This document shows positions 1 through 5,645 of a DNA stretch of 7,912 nucleotides, piece by piece. Every line of letters begins with the position of its first letter. Position 1 is the stretch's first letter. The notes under the pieces are model-generated. The model made no database searches, was not told where the DNA came from, and saw only the letters and a list, made by a program, of their open reading frames with translations. Position numbers and translations under genes: made by a program. The stretch comes from Candidatus Faecivivens stercoravium (GTDB lineage: Bacteria > Bacillota > Clostridia > Oscillospirales > Ruminococcaceae): assembly GCA_018712425.1 (NCBI GenBank), contig DVHA01000198.1, positions 1-7,912 on the forward strand. Direction: 5' to 3'.

Positions 1-282
1 GGTCAGATAATCCTGCTCATAGACATACCCGAACGGGTCGACGGCATAGTAGCCGAGGGTGGCGATATTGTCAGGCGAATCATCGTATAGGGAAAAGGTA
101 TAGCATTCATAGATATAAATGATCCGCGTTCCTCTGGACATGAACCCTTGTTCATTTTCCAGGGGGACTTTTTCGGCGAGCAGATCAAAAGCCTCTTCCT
201 CGGAGAATCCCGCCGGGATGATATCTTGGCCTGGGCTGTTGCCGTAATCGTCACAAACCTGCGAGCGGTTTCGCTCTTTTCG
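1..282 (-). pseudogene. 3' part of an unrecognised protein gene without a visible start (probable remnant, runs off left edge)
   Basis: Read leftward in the frame whose last codon is 3-1, the sequence gives a protein-like product that includes SEEEAFDLLAEKVPLENEQG, then TRIIYIYECYTFSLYDD and DNIATLGYYAVDPFGYVYE, with no stop before the left edge. Acidic and aromatic residues and tyrosine-rich beta-strand-like segments make it look like the C-terminal part of a secreted or lipoprotein-type domain. I do not recognise a family. The frame is open from 354, but it holds no ATG, GTG or TTG until an internal ATG at 141-139, which has only a weak AAGGG upstream. There is no hydrophobic signal sequence ahead of it. 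A good -10 box (294-289) lies just upstream, so the 5' coding part may have been deleted or frameshifted. A GTG at 254 opens a different frame that is arginine-rich and looks like a shadow. An intact gene using an unusual start cannot be excluded. Confidence 0.5.
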
Positions 283-288
283 TCTTTT

Positions 289-321
289 ATTATAGAGTAT
301 TAGATAGACAGATTTTGTCCA
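289..321 (-). promoter_or_regulatory. Leftward promoter facing the remnant gene
   Basis: On the minus strand a perfect TATAAT occupies 294-289. A TGGACA box at 321-316, lying inside an operator-like dyad, is the only -35-like sequence, but its 21-bp spacing is long. Promoters with such poor -35 spacing are often dependent on an activator, or the true -35 may be weaker. Transcription would start near 282, just inside the leftward reading frame. Confidence 0.5.
305..320. promoter_or_regulatory. Operator-like dyad, left copy (GACA-N5-TGTC)
   Basis: The 16-bp TAGACAGATTTTGTCC contains the dyad GACA-GATTT-TGTC at 307-319. Its reverse complement matches the right copy at 382-397 in 15 of 16 positions. 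Inferred to be a binding site for the adjacent HTH/WYL regulator. The dyad begins about 26 bp upstream of the leftward -10 box. Confidence 0.6.
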
Positions 322-381
322 TCTGCGTATTGCGCAGAAAAAAAGATCGCCTCTTTATGTTGGAAGCGATTCCTTTTAACC

Positions 382-397
382 GGACACAATCTGTCTA
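382..397. promoter_or_regulatory. Operator-like dyad, right copy (GACA-N5-TGTC)
   Basis: GGACACAATCTGTCTA contains GACA-CAATC-TGTC at 383-395 and is an inverted copy of 305-320. The two dyad centres (313 and 389) are 76 bp apart, close to seven helical turns. The GGACA edge lies 27 bp upstream of the rightward -10 box, mirroring the left copy. This fits dimer binding at two sites with possible looping, which is inference. Confidence 0.6.
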
Positions 398-414
398 TTT
401 TTCTTTGCTATACT
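386..414 (+). promoter_or_regulatory. Rightward promoter of the WYL regulator gene
   Basis: An extended -10 box, TGCTATACT at 406-414 with TATACT at 409-414, lies about 30 bp upstream of the coding start. No good -35 is seen at 17 bp spacing. The expected -35 zone (386-391) is inside the right operator dyad, so regulator binding there would compete with or assist RNA polymerase. Transcription would start near 421. Confidence 0.55.
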
Positions 415-443
415 GAAGACAATTCGAGAGAGGGGGTATGGAA

Positions 444-1373
444 ATGGATGTCGAACAGAAAACATTCCGGCTGATGACACTGCAATCCCGATTGCTGCAC
501 GGGGAAGTGCTGCGGAAGAGGGCACTGGCACAAGAATTCGGGGTGTCCGAACGGAGCATCCAGCGGGATTTGGAAAATCTACGGGTTTATTTTGAGCAGC
601 AGGGCCCACCCCGGGAGCTGATTTACAGCCGGGGCAAAGGCGGATTCCGATTGGACGGCGGAGAACAGCTGCTGACCGGCCCGGAACTCCTCTATATCTG
701 CAAAATCCTGTTGGAGAGCCGGAGCATCCCGCAGCGGGAGATGGAACAACTGATTCGGAAGCTTCTCGGCAGCGCGGCTTCCGATGAGACTCGTCGGCAG
801 GTGGAGAGCTTGGTGCAGAACGAGCTGTTTCATTATATCCCGCCCCGCCACGGGAAATCAGTGATTGATACCGTTTGGCAGCTGGGCCAATCGATAAAAC
901 GACAGCAGGTGTTGGATATTGCTTATAGCCGGCCGGGTAAGGATGGTCCGATTCATAGGCAGGTAGAACCGGTTGGGCTGATGTTTTCGGACTTTTACTT
1001 TTACCTGATTGCTTTCCTATTGGACGAAGAAGGGAACCGCCGTTTTCCTGATGCCGATACCCCGACCATCTACCGTGTCGACCGGATTGAGGCCCTCAAA
1101 GAAACCGGTAGACGATTCCAGATGCCTTATAAAGACCGGTTCCAGGAAGGGGAATTCCGCAAACGGGTACAGTTTATGACCGTCGGTCCGCTGCGGAAAG
1201 TGCGGTTTAAGTATAAAGGGCCGTATATCGATAACATTCTTGACCGTCTGCCTACAGCGGAGATTCTGCGGGAGGATACAGACGGATGGGTTATCGAGGC
1301 GGAATGTTATGGAAATGGAATTGAGGTTTGGCTGAGAGGGCAGGGGGATAGGGTGGAGGTAATGGATCTATAA
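444..1373 (+). CDS. HTH/WYL-domain transcriptional regulator (YafY-like)
   Basis: A 309-residue DNA-binding regulator. The N-terminal winged helix-turn-helix (about residues 6-55, DeoR/HTH_11 type) includes LAQEFGVSERSIQRDLENL, the typical recognition-helix pattern. A middle linker is followed by a WYL domain (about 140-225) with the core FYFYLIAF, where Trp of the signature is replaced by Phe, and the conserved YRVDRI. A C-terminal WCX domain (about 240-307) ends in WLRGQGDRVEVM. WYL domains are known to sense ligands, in some cases nucleotides or nucleic acid, but the ligand here is unknown. I chose ATG 444 over ATG 438 because AGGGGG (431-436) lies 7 nt from 444 but only 1 nt from 438. Two operator-like dyads upstream suggest autoregulation and control of the divergent gene. 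The gene looks complete. The insertion sequence begins 24 bp after its stop. Confidence 0.9.
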   Translation: MDVEQKTFRLMTLQSRLLHGEVLRKRALAQEFGVSERSIQRDLENLRVYFEQQGPPRELIYSRGKGGFRLDGGEQLLTGPELLYICKILLESRSIPQREMEQLIRKLLGSAASDETRRQVESLVQNELFHYIPPRHGKSVIDTVWQLGQSIKRQQVLDIAYSRPGKDGPIHRQVEPVGLMFSDFYFYLIAFLLDEEGNRRFPDADTPTIYRVDRIEALKETGRRFQMPYKDRFQEGEFRKRVQFMTVGPLRKVRFKYKGPYIDNILDRLPTAEILREDTDGWVIEAECYGNGIEVWLRGQGDRVEVMDL

Positions 1374-1393
1374 CGCACAATCCAAGAAATACT

Positions 1394-1397
1394 AAAT
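1394..1397. repeat. Left target-site duplication AAAT
   Basis: AAAT directly precedes the left terminal inverted repeat and is repeated at 2955-2958 directly after the right one. A 4-bp duplication is in the range known for IS5-like elements. Confidence 0.65.
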
Positions 1398-1414
1398 AAT
1401 GTCTGCTGAACAAT
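1398..1414 (+). repeat. Left terminal inverted repeat of the IS
   Basis: AATGTCTGCTGAACAAT matches the reverse complement of 2938-2954 at 15 of 17 positions; the differences are at the 8th and 15th bases. It marks the outer left end of the element and is the expected transposase binding and cleavage end. Confidence 0.8.
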
Positions 1415-1453
1415 GAAAAAATCCTACGGTGCCAAGACTTTCCGGCTGTGATG

Positions 1454-1462
1454 TGATATAAT
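1454..1462 (+). promoter_or_regulatory. Transposase promoter (extended -10)
   Basis: TGATATAAT is a perfect extended -10 (TGn-TATAAT, -10 at 1457-1462). No convincing -35 is present at the usual distance. It lies about 55 bp upstream of the transposase start and inside the left end of the element. Confidence 0.55.
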
Positions 1463-1517
1463 AAGTGCAAGGAAAACGGCATAAATGAGTGAAAATGCTT
1501 GCAGATGGAGGGACATC

Positions 1518-2996
1518 ATGTATCGCTACAGTAATGGACAGATCAGCCTGTCGGACTTCAAGCAGCCGGTAGGCATGAATTTAAAAGAGAACAACCGCTG
1601 GGTAAAGAAGGCACAAACGATCCCCTGGCTGGAGATTGAGAAGCGATACGCAGCACTGTTTACCAACCGTAAGGGCAATGTAGCAAAGCCACTGCGGCTG
1701 GCACTGGGAGCCTGCATTATCCAGTCGGAATATGGATATTCGGATGAAGAAATCACCCTTCAGATCCAAGAGAACCCCTATCTGCAATACTTCTGCGGCT
1801 ACCCTGGTTATGACGATGAAAAGCCTCCCTTTGATCCATCCCTGATGGTGTACTTCCGCAAACGTCTGACGCCGGAGGTACTGGGAGAAATCAATGAAAT
1901 GATTCTGCAGGATGCAAAGGTACGGCAGGCAAAAGAGGCGGAATCCAAGGATGACAATGACTCTGAAGATCCTCCTGTGACAGGTGGAAACAGCGGCACT
2001 ATGATTGTAGATGCTACCTGTGCGCCGTCTAATATTCGCTACCCCCAGGATGTTTCTTTGCTCAACGAGGCTCGTGAAAACGCAGAAAAGCTGTTGGATG
2101 CCCTCCATGATCCTGCCGACGGGAAGAAGCCCAGAACCTATCGCAAATGTGCACGGAAAGACTATCTGAAGTACGCAAGATCCCGCAAACACACCGCAAA
2201 AGCCACCCGCAAAGCAATTGGAAAACAACTGGGCTATCTCCAACGTGACCTCAAGGCCATTGATAGCAAATTATCCCTTGGAAAATCACTTGCGCCACGG
2301 CAAAATGAACGGTTGTCTACGATCCGCACCATTTACGAGCAGCAGAAGTACATGTACGATCACCATACTCACAGCGTTTCTGACCGGATTGTCAGTGTAA
2401 GTCAGCCCTTTGTTCGCCCTATTGTGCGGGGAAAGGCAGGCAAGCCTGTGGAGTTTGGCATAAAGCTGGACATCAGCGTGGTGGACGGTTGGACTCGTTT
2501 GGAATACCACTCGTTTGATGCCTACAACGAGGCCAAGAATCTACAAGAGATGGCAGAGCGGTTCTATCAGAGAGAAGGTCATTATCCAGCCCGTATCTTA
2601 GCGGACAAGATCTATCGGAATCGGGAAAATCTCAGCTATTGCAAAACTCATGGAATTCGGCTTTCTGGCCCGGCATTAGGCAGGCCCAGAAAGGGAGAGA
2701 CCCGAGATAGAACGCAAGACTACCGAGATGAATGTGAGCGCGTGGAGGTAGAACGCAGGTTTAGTCTGGCAAAACGCAAATGCGGCATGGGCCTGGTTAC
2801 TGCAAAGCTACGGGAGACAGCGGCCCATATAATTGCCATGTCTGTTCTGGTGCTGAATCTGCGCAAGATTCAGTGCGCTTTTTTTGCGTGTTCTTTTGTG
2901 TTGGTTGTCTGTTTTCTCATTTGGTGGAAAACGCGCTATTATTCAGTAGACATTAAATTAAGCTGGGTACCTAATATCCTTCTGAAAGTCAAATAA
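1518..2996 (+). CDS. DDE transposase, IS5/IS1182-like (DUF772-type N-terminus)
   Basis: A 492-residue transposase that would cut and rejoin the ends of the surrounding element. The N-terminal third (about residues 20-125) is the DUF772-like region with GYSDEEITLQIQENPYLQYF and a FDPSLMVYFRKRL motif. The RNase-H-like catalytic core has probable acidic residues at D165 (IVDATCAP), D363 (ILADKIYRN) and E412 (VEVERRFSLAKRKCGMG). A basic, helical insertion rich in Lys and Arg lies between the first and second Asp. I chose ATG 1518 because GGAGGG (1507-1512) sits 5 nt upstream; ATG 1485, 11 codons earlier, lacks such a site. The reading frame passes through the right inverted repeat: codon 2952-2954 is the last one inside the element, and the final 13 residues plus stop come from flanking DNA. 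It is otherwise intact and probably active or recently active. The exact IS group is uncertain. Confidence 0.88.
   Translation: MYRYSNGQISLSDFKQPVGMNLKENNRWVKKAQTIPWLEIEKRYAALFTNRKGNVAKPLRLALGACIIQSEYGYSDEEITLQIQENPYLQYFCGYPGYDDEKPPFDPSLMVYFRKRLTPEVLGEINEMILQDAKVRQAKEAESKDDNDSEDPPVTGGNSGTMIVDATCAPSNIRYPQDVSLLNEARENAEKLLDALHDPADGKKPRTYRKCARKDYLKYARSRKHTAKATRKAIGKQLGYLQRDLKAIDSKLSLGKSLAPRQNERLSTIRTIYEQQKYMYDHHTHSVSDRIVSVSQPFVRPIVRGKAGKPVEFGIKLDISVVDGWTRLEYHSFDAYNEAKNLQEMAERFYQREGHYPARILADKIYRNRENLSYCKTHGIRLSGPALGRPRKGETRDRTQDYRDECERVEVERRFSLAKRKCGMGLVTAKLRETAAHIIAMSVLVLNLRKIQCAFFACSFVLVVCFLIWWKTRYYSVDIKLSWVPNILLKVK
2938..2954 (-). repeat. Right terminal inverted repeat of the IS
   Basis: On the minus strand this reads AATGTCTACTGAATAAT, 15/17 identical to the left repeat. 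It lies within the transposase reading frame. Confidence 0.8.
2955..2958. repeat. Right target-site duplication AAAT
   Basis: AAAT follows the right inverted repeat and matches 1394-1397. The boundary could slide by one base because a T precedes both copies. Confidence 0.6.
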
Positions 2997-3307
2997 GTGT
3001 ATACTCAATCTATCTGATCTCATAGGTAACACTTTTCCCTACAAAACGGAGAAAAATCGTGCCTTCCCGTGACTGCCTCATGGCAAAACGGAGATTTTTC
3101 GTAAAAATGATAGTTTTTCCACACCGACCGGTCAAAAGAGTGAAAAAATACTGCTTCAACCCCTTTTTGGCCGACCTCGCGCCGACCGTGGCCGACGAAC
3201 TTGTCCTTCGGGCAACATTTCAGAAATTCGCCGCCCACTTGCCGCCCAAAAAGATCTGTCTAAAAACGAATAGATATAAAAGTAGCTCAGCTTATAAAAA
3301 TTAAGGT
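2997..3307. other. Intergenic stretch without a supported gene; possible dispersed repeat
   Basis: Between the transposase stop and the tRNA terminator I see no gene I can support. Both strands have short open frames (3059-3304 rightward, 3238-3020 leftward) covering the same bases. Neither has a ribosome binding site or recognisable domain. The stretch mixes A/T-rich ends with a GC-rich core (about 3120-3250). That structure, with open frames on both strands, resembles the short dispersed intergenic repeats of some Clostridia that are often mis-called as genes; this is inference only. Confidence 0.35.
3043..3102. repeat. Imperfect direct repeat AAAACGGAGA-N4-TCGT, two copies
   Basis: AAAACGGAGAAAAATCGT at 3043-3060 recurs as AAAACGGAGATTTTTCGT at 3085-3102, 42 bp apart. 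The central AAAA becomes TTTT, so the parts GAAAAATC (3051-3058) and GATTTTTC (3093-3100) also form an 8-bp inverted repeat around a 34-base loop. Function unknown. Confidence 0.55.
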
Positions 3308-3354
3308 AAAACAAAGAAAAAGTCCTTAGAACCTTGTTGGATCCTAAGGACTTT
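3308..3354 (-). terminator. Intrinsic terminator behind the initiator tRNA
   Basis: On the minus strand AAAGTCCTTAG (3354-3344) pairs perfectly with CTAAGGACTTT (3329-3319), an 11-bp stem. It is followed by a T-rich run (TTTTTCTTTGTTTT). It begins 3 bases after the CCA end of the tRNA, so it ends the tRNA transcript. Confidence 0.85.
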
Positions 3355-3356
3355 AC

Positions 3357-3434
<78 letters not shown>

Positions 3435-3446
3435 ATATTTTCTTGC

Positions 3447-3460
3447 GCACTCCTTAGTGC
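3447..3460 (-). other. Small hairpin in the tRNA leader
   Basis: GCACTAAGGAGTGC on the minus strand is a 5-bp stem with a 4-base loop. It lies at the expected transcription start, between the -10 box and the tRNA. It may mark the 5' leader removed by RNase P; its role is not evident. Confidence 0.35.
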
Positions 3461-3466
3461 TCTATT

Positions 3467-3495
3467 ATAATACCACATTGCGGAGCCTTTGTCAA
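3467..3495 (-). promoter_or_regulatory. Promoter of the initiator tRNA gene
   Basis: On the minus strand a perfect -35 TTGACA (3495-3490) is followed by a 17-bp spacer and TATTAT (3472-3467). An overlapping TATAAT lies at 3469-3464 with 20-bp spacing. It is about 30 bp upstream of the tRNA and 47 bp after the stop of the upstream gene. No strong terminator separates the operon from it, so read-through into the tRNA is possible. Confidence 0.8.
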
Positions 3496-3541
3496 GGGTT
3501 TTCAAAAACTTTTTTTGTAATTTTTTCTCCGAATCCGTTTT

Positions 3542-4471
3542 TTACTTCCACGCCTCCAGCCCGGCGCCGATCACCCGCATCCCATTTAAATAAGTAACGT
3601 CGCCGCCTTCATCATATTTGTCGAAATCGACGCAGAAGCAGGCGAACGCCTCGACCTTCCCAGTCTCCATCACCGCCCGGACATTCTCCATCACCTTCCG
3701 GACGTCGTGCCCGCCCGGCTCCTCGCAGAAATACGCCGGGATGCAGCCGCCGTTCATAATGTCGGCGTCCACCATCAGAAAGATTGCGTCCACCTTTTCG
3801 GCAAAGGCTGCCACTTCGGCCTTCCATAGCGCCGCATCTTCAAACTGCTCCTCAGTCAGCCGCCGGATCCCGGCGTCCTTCAGGTTCTGGATGCACTCCT
3901 CGTCCGAGCAGCGGGCGTCGCTCACCAGAATCCGTTCCCCCGGCACCGGCCGGTCCAGATGGCAATAATCCCGGCCCCATTCCCGCATTGTCTGCCCGGC
4001 GATGGTCGATAGGGGAATGCCGACAAACCGAGCGTCCATTCGCTTGGTCGTCTCAAGGATGACATTGTCGCTGTGGGCGTCGACCCAGATTACCCCGAAT
4101 TTTTTGCCCTCGCCCAGCCCCCGCTGGACGCCGCCCGCGACCGCCGGGGCCAGCGCGCAGTACCCCGACGGCACCAGCACCTTCTTCCCGGCGGCCACCG
4201 CCTTCTCGCATTCCTCCGCCAGCTGGAGCGGAATCGACTGGAACGGCTCCAGTTCCGGCCGGTCCAGCCCGCTGATTTCGGTCACGGTAAACGGCAGCCC
4301 CGCCTTGTGGTAGACCCCGCAGAGATGGTAATCCTCCACTGCCCGCGGGGAATCCGAAAACGCCTTCCGCACCGAAAATGCCTTGCTGTGGTCCTGCATG
4401 TCCACAGCCCATGCGGCGTACAGGTAGGGGTACTCCAAAACCGACAGCTCCGTCGCTTTTTTATCCATCAT
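3542..4471 (-). CDS. Arginase/agmatinase-superfamily (ureohydrolase-fold) protein, divergent
   Basis: A 309-residue, probably cytoplasmic protein with the ureohydrolase fold. Metal-site motifs appear in the usual order: WVDAHSDN (D131, H133, D135) and LMVDADIMNGG (D235, D237). The canonical GGDH motif, whose His is a metal ligand, reads SGYC here with Cys at 105. The third Asp of SxDxDxxD is also missing. Members of this superfamily hydrolyse C-N bonds in arginine, agmatine or formiminoglutamate. Cys-containing variants exist in poorly characterised subfamilies, so I cannot name the substrate. The last gene of a purine nucleoside operon, it starts about 30 nt after the DUF3795 gene. AAGGA (4480-4476) is 4 nt from ATG 4471 and 7 nt from ATG 4468, so either may be used; TTG 4474 is less likely. 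The length is normal for the family. Fold assignment is fairly sure; function is not. Confidence 0.85.
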   Translation of the reverse strand: MMDKKATELSVLEYPYLYAAWAVDMQDHSKAFSVRKAFSDSPRAVEDYHLCGVYHKAGLPFTVTEISGLDRPELEPFQSIPLQLAEECEKAVAAGKKVLVPSGYCALAPAVAGGVQRGLGEGKKFGVIWVDAHSDNVILETTKRMDARFVGIPLSTIAGQTMREWGRDYCHLDRPVPGERILVSDARCSDEECIQNLKDAGIRRLTEEQFEDAALWKAEVAAFAEKVDAIFLMVDADIMNGGCIPAYFCEEPGGHDVRKVMENVRAVMETGKVEAFACFCVDFDKYDEGGDVTYLNGMRVIGAGLEAWK

Positions 4472-4502
4472 CAATTCCTTCTTTTTGGTATCTTTTGCCC
4501 GG

Positions 4503-4790
4503 TCACCGTTTCAGGTTGTCCACCCGCAGTCGGATGTCTGCGGCGAACGCCTCATCGGATACTGCCGGATCCCGGGTGTCCTGCCAGATGCGGCAGGGGA
4601 TTTCCCTGCACTGCCCGCAGTCCCGGAACCCTTTTTCCTCGCGGACGCAGCGGTAGATGGGGCAGCCTTCCGGCGAATGGAAAACCTGCCCGCCGGCCGC
4701 TTCACAGCCGGGGCAGAGGCCCCCCAGACAGCCGCAGCTGCCGCAGTCCTGCCCGCAGACGGTGAAGGTTTGCTGTCTCTGCTCGCACAT
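4503..4790 (-). CDS. Small cysteine-rich DUF3795-type protein
   Basis: A 95-residue protein with 12 cysteines. The pattern CGQDCGSCGC, then LCPGC, then GCPIYRC, then DCGQCREIPC is typical of DUF3795. That is a family of small, presumed metal-binding (zinc or iron-sulfur) proteins of anaerobic Clostridia and archaea with no established function. The C-terminal third is helical and charged and lacks Cys. The start is well defined: AAGGTGG lies about 7 nt before ATG 4790. It is the third gene of the leftward operon, 36 nt after the purine nucleoside phosphorylase gene. No signal peptide or membrane segment is seen, so it is likely cytoplasmic. What it adds to purine metabolism cannot be read from the sequence. 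Confidence 0.85.
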   Translation of the reverse strand: MCEQRQQTFTVCGQDCGSCGCLGGLCPGCEAAGGQVFHSPEGCPIYRCVREEKGFRDCGQCREIPCRIWQDTRDPAVSDEAFAADIRLRVDNLKR

Positions 4791-4826
4791 CTGTATTCCA
4801 CCTTTCCGATTGAGAGAAAGTGTCTT

Positions 4827-5645
4827 TCACAGCCCCGCCAGCACCGCGCTGACCAGCCGGGTAAAGCTGTCCTCCACCTTCGCCGCCGTCTCCTGCACCT
4901 CTTCGTGGCAAAGCGGCTGCTCCAAAATCCCCGCTGCCATATTGGTGATGCAGGAGATTCCCGCCACTTTTATCCCCATATGCCGGGCGGCGATCGCCTC
5001 AACGGCGGTGCTCATCCCGACGGCGTCGGCCCCCCAGCCGCGGAACATCCGGATTTCGGCCGGGGTCTCGTAGCTGGGCCCGGGCGTCTGGAGATAGACC
5101 CCTTCCCGGAGCGGGACGCCGCACCCCGCAGCCGCCGCCCGGATTTCCTCCCGCCATCCTTTGTCGTAAACAGTGCTCATATCCGGGAACCTCGGCCCCA
5201 GCTGCCCCAGGTTTTCCCCCCGCAGCGGGTTCGGGACGAGGGAAGTGATCTGGTCGGTGATCAGCATTAAATCCCCCGGCTGGAAGGAGAGATTGATTCC
5301 CCCGGCGGCATTGGTGACGAGCAGCCTTTCCGCCCCCAGCATCCCCAGCATCCGCACCGGCCGCACCACTTCTTCCATATTATACCCTTCGTAGTAATGC
5401 ACCCGCCCCTTCATCGCGGCGACCGGCGTCTCCCCGACGTACCCGAAGATAAACCGTCCGTCATGCCCCTCGACTGTCGAGACCGGGAAGCCGGGAATTT
5501 CACCGTAGGGGATTTCGCACTCGATTTTCATCTGCCCGGCATATCCCCCCAGCCCGGAGCCGAGGATCACCGCCGCTTTCGGCCGGAACTCGGTTTTCCC
5601 CCGGATAAACCGGAGCGCCCCTTCCAGCTTTTCCATCTCGCTCAT
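4827..5645 (-). CDS. punA: Purine nucleoside phosphorylase (trimeric, PNP family 2)
   Basis: A 272-residue enzyme that splits purine nucleosides with phosphate to give free base and ribose-1-phosphate. Family landmarks in order are the phosphate-binding ILGSGLGGYA with S30, EGHDGRFIFG with H61, MKGRVHYYEGY with R81 and H83, TNAAGG, GPSYETPAE with the base-binding E193, and GADAVGMSTAVEA followed by CITNMAAG with N235. Glu and Asn at the base site are the signature of inosine/guanosine-specific enzymes rather than the hexameric adenosine-accepting type. The start is ATG 5645, overlapping the add stop as ATGA, with GGGTGG 5 nt upstream; a GTG three codons earlier is less likely. Tight overlap implies translational coupling with adenosine deaminase, whose product inosine is its substrate. 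The gene is complete and of normal length. It is also called pupG or deoD in some genomes. Confidence 0.95.
   Translation of the reverse strand: MSEMEKLEGALRFIRGKTEFRPKAAVILGSGLGGYAGQMKIECEIPYGEIPGFPVSTVEGHDGRFIFGYVGETPVAAMKGRVHYYEGYNMEEVVRPVRMLGMLGAERLLVTNAAGGINLSFQPGDLMLITDQITSLVPNPLRGENLGQLGPRFPDMSTVYDKGWREEIRAAAAGCGVPLREGVYLQTPGPSYETPAEIRMFRGWGADAVGMSTAVEAIAARHMGIKVAGISCITNMAAGILEQPLCHEEVQETAAKVEDSFTRLVSAVLAGL

Larger units (their letters stand above)
1398..2954 (+). mobile_element. Complete insertion sequence, IS5/IS1182-type DDE element, 1557 bp
   Basis: The element is bounded by 17-bp terminal inverted repeats, AATGTCTGCTGAACAAT at 1398-1414 and the reverse complement of AATGTCTACTGAATAAT at 2938-2954 (15/17 identical). 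It is flanked by AAAT on both sides. It carries one transposase gene that fills most of its length. It inserted in the intergenic space 20-24 bp after the stop of the WYL regulator gene, so it did not break that gene. Removing the element and one AAAT joins the left flank to TAAGCTGGGT, in which I recognise no gene. Base composition and codon use look more AT-rich than the operon to the right, as expected for an acquired element. Confidence 0.85.

Noticed and set aside
3..254. Leftward frame starting at GTG 254 (83 residues)
   Set aside because: Rich in Arg, Lys, Ser and Pro with no domain. The neighbouring frame on the same strand gives a far more protein-like product, so this is a shadow.
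322..340. TCTGCG-N5-CGCAGA hairpin between the two operators as a terminator or riboswitch part
   Set aside because: The stem is only 6 bp and the downstream run is A-rich, or T-rich on the wrong side of a 6-bp stem. It is not convincing as a terminator for either strand.
3281..3290. GTAGCTCAGC-like string resembling a tRNA D arm
   Set aside because: No acceptor, anticodon or T arm can be folded around it, so it is probably chance.
4073..4765. Long rightward frames (for example 4073-4765 and 4485-5270) opposite the operon
   Set aside because: GC-rich antisense shadows of the arginase-like, DUF3795 and purine nucleoside phosphorylase genes. They have Arg/Pro-rich composition, no ribosome binding sites and no domains.
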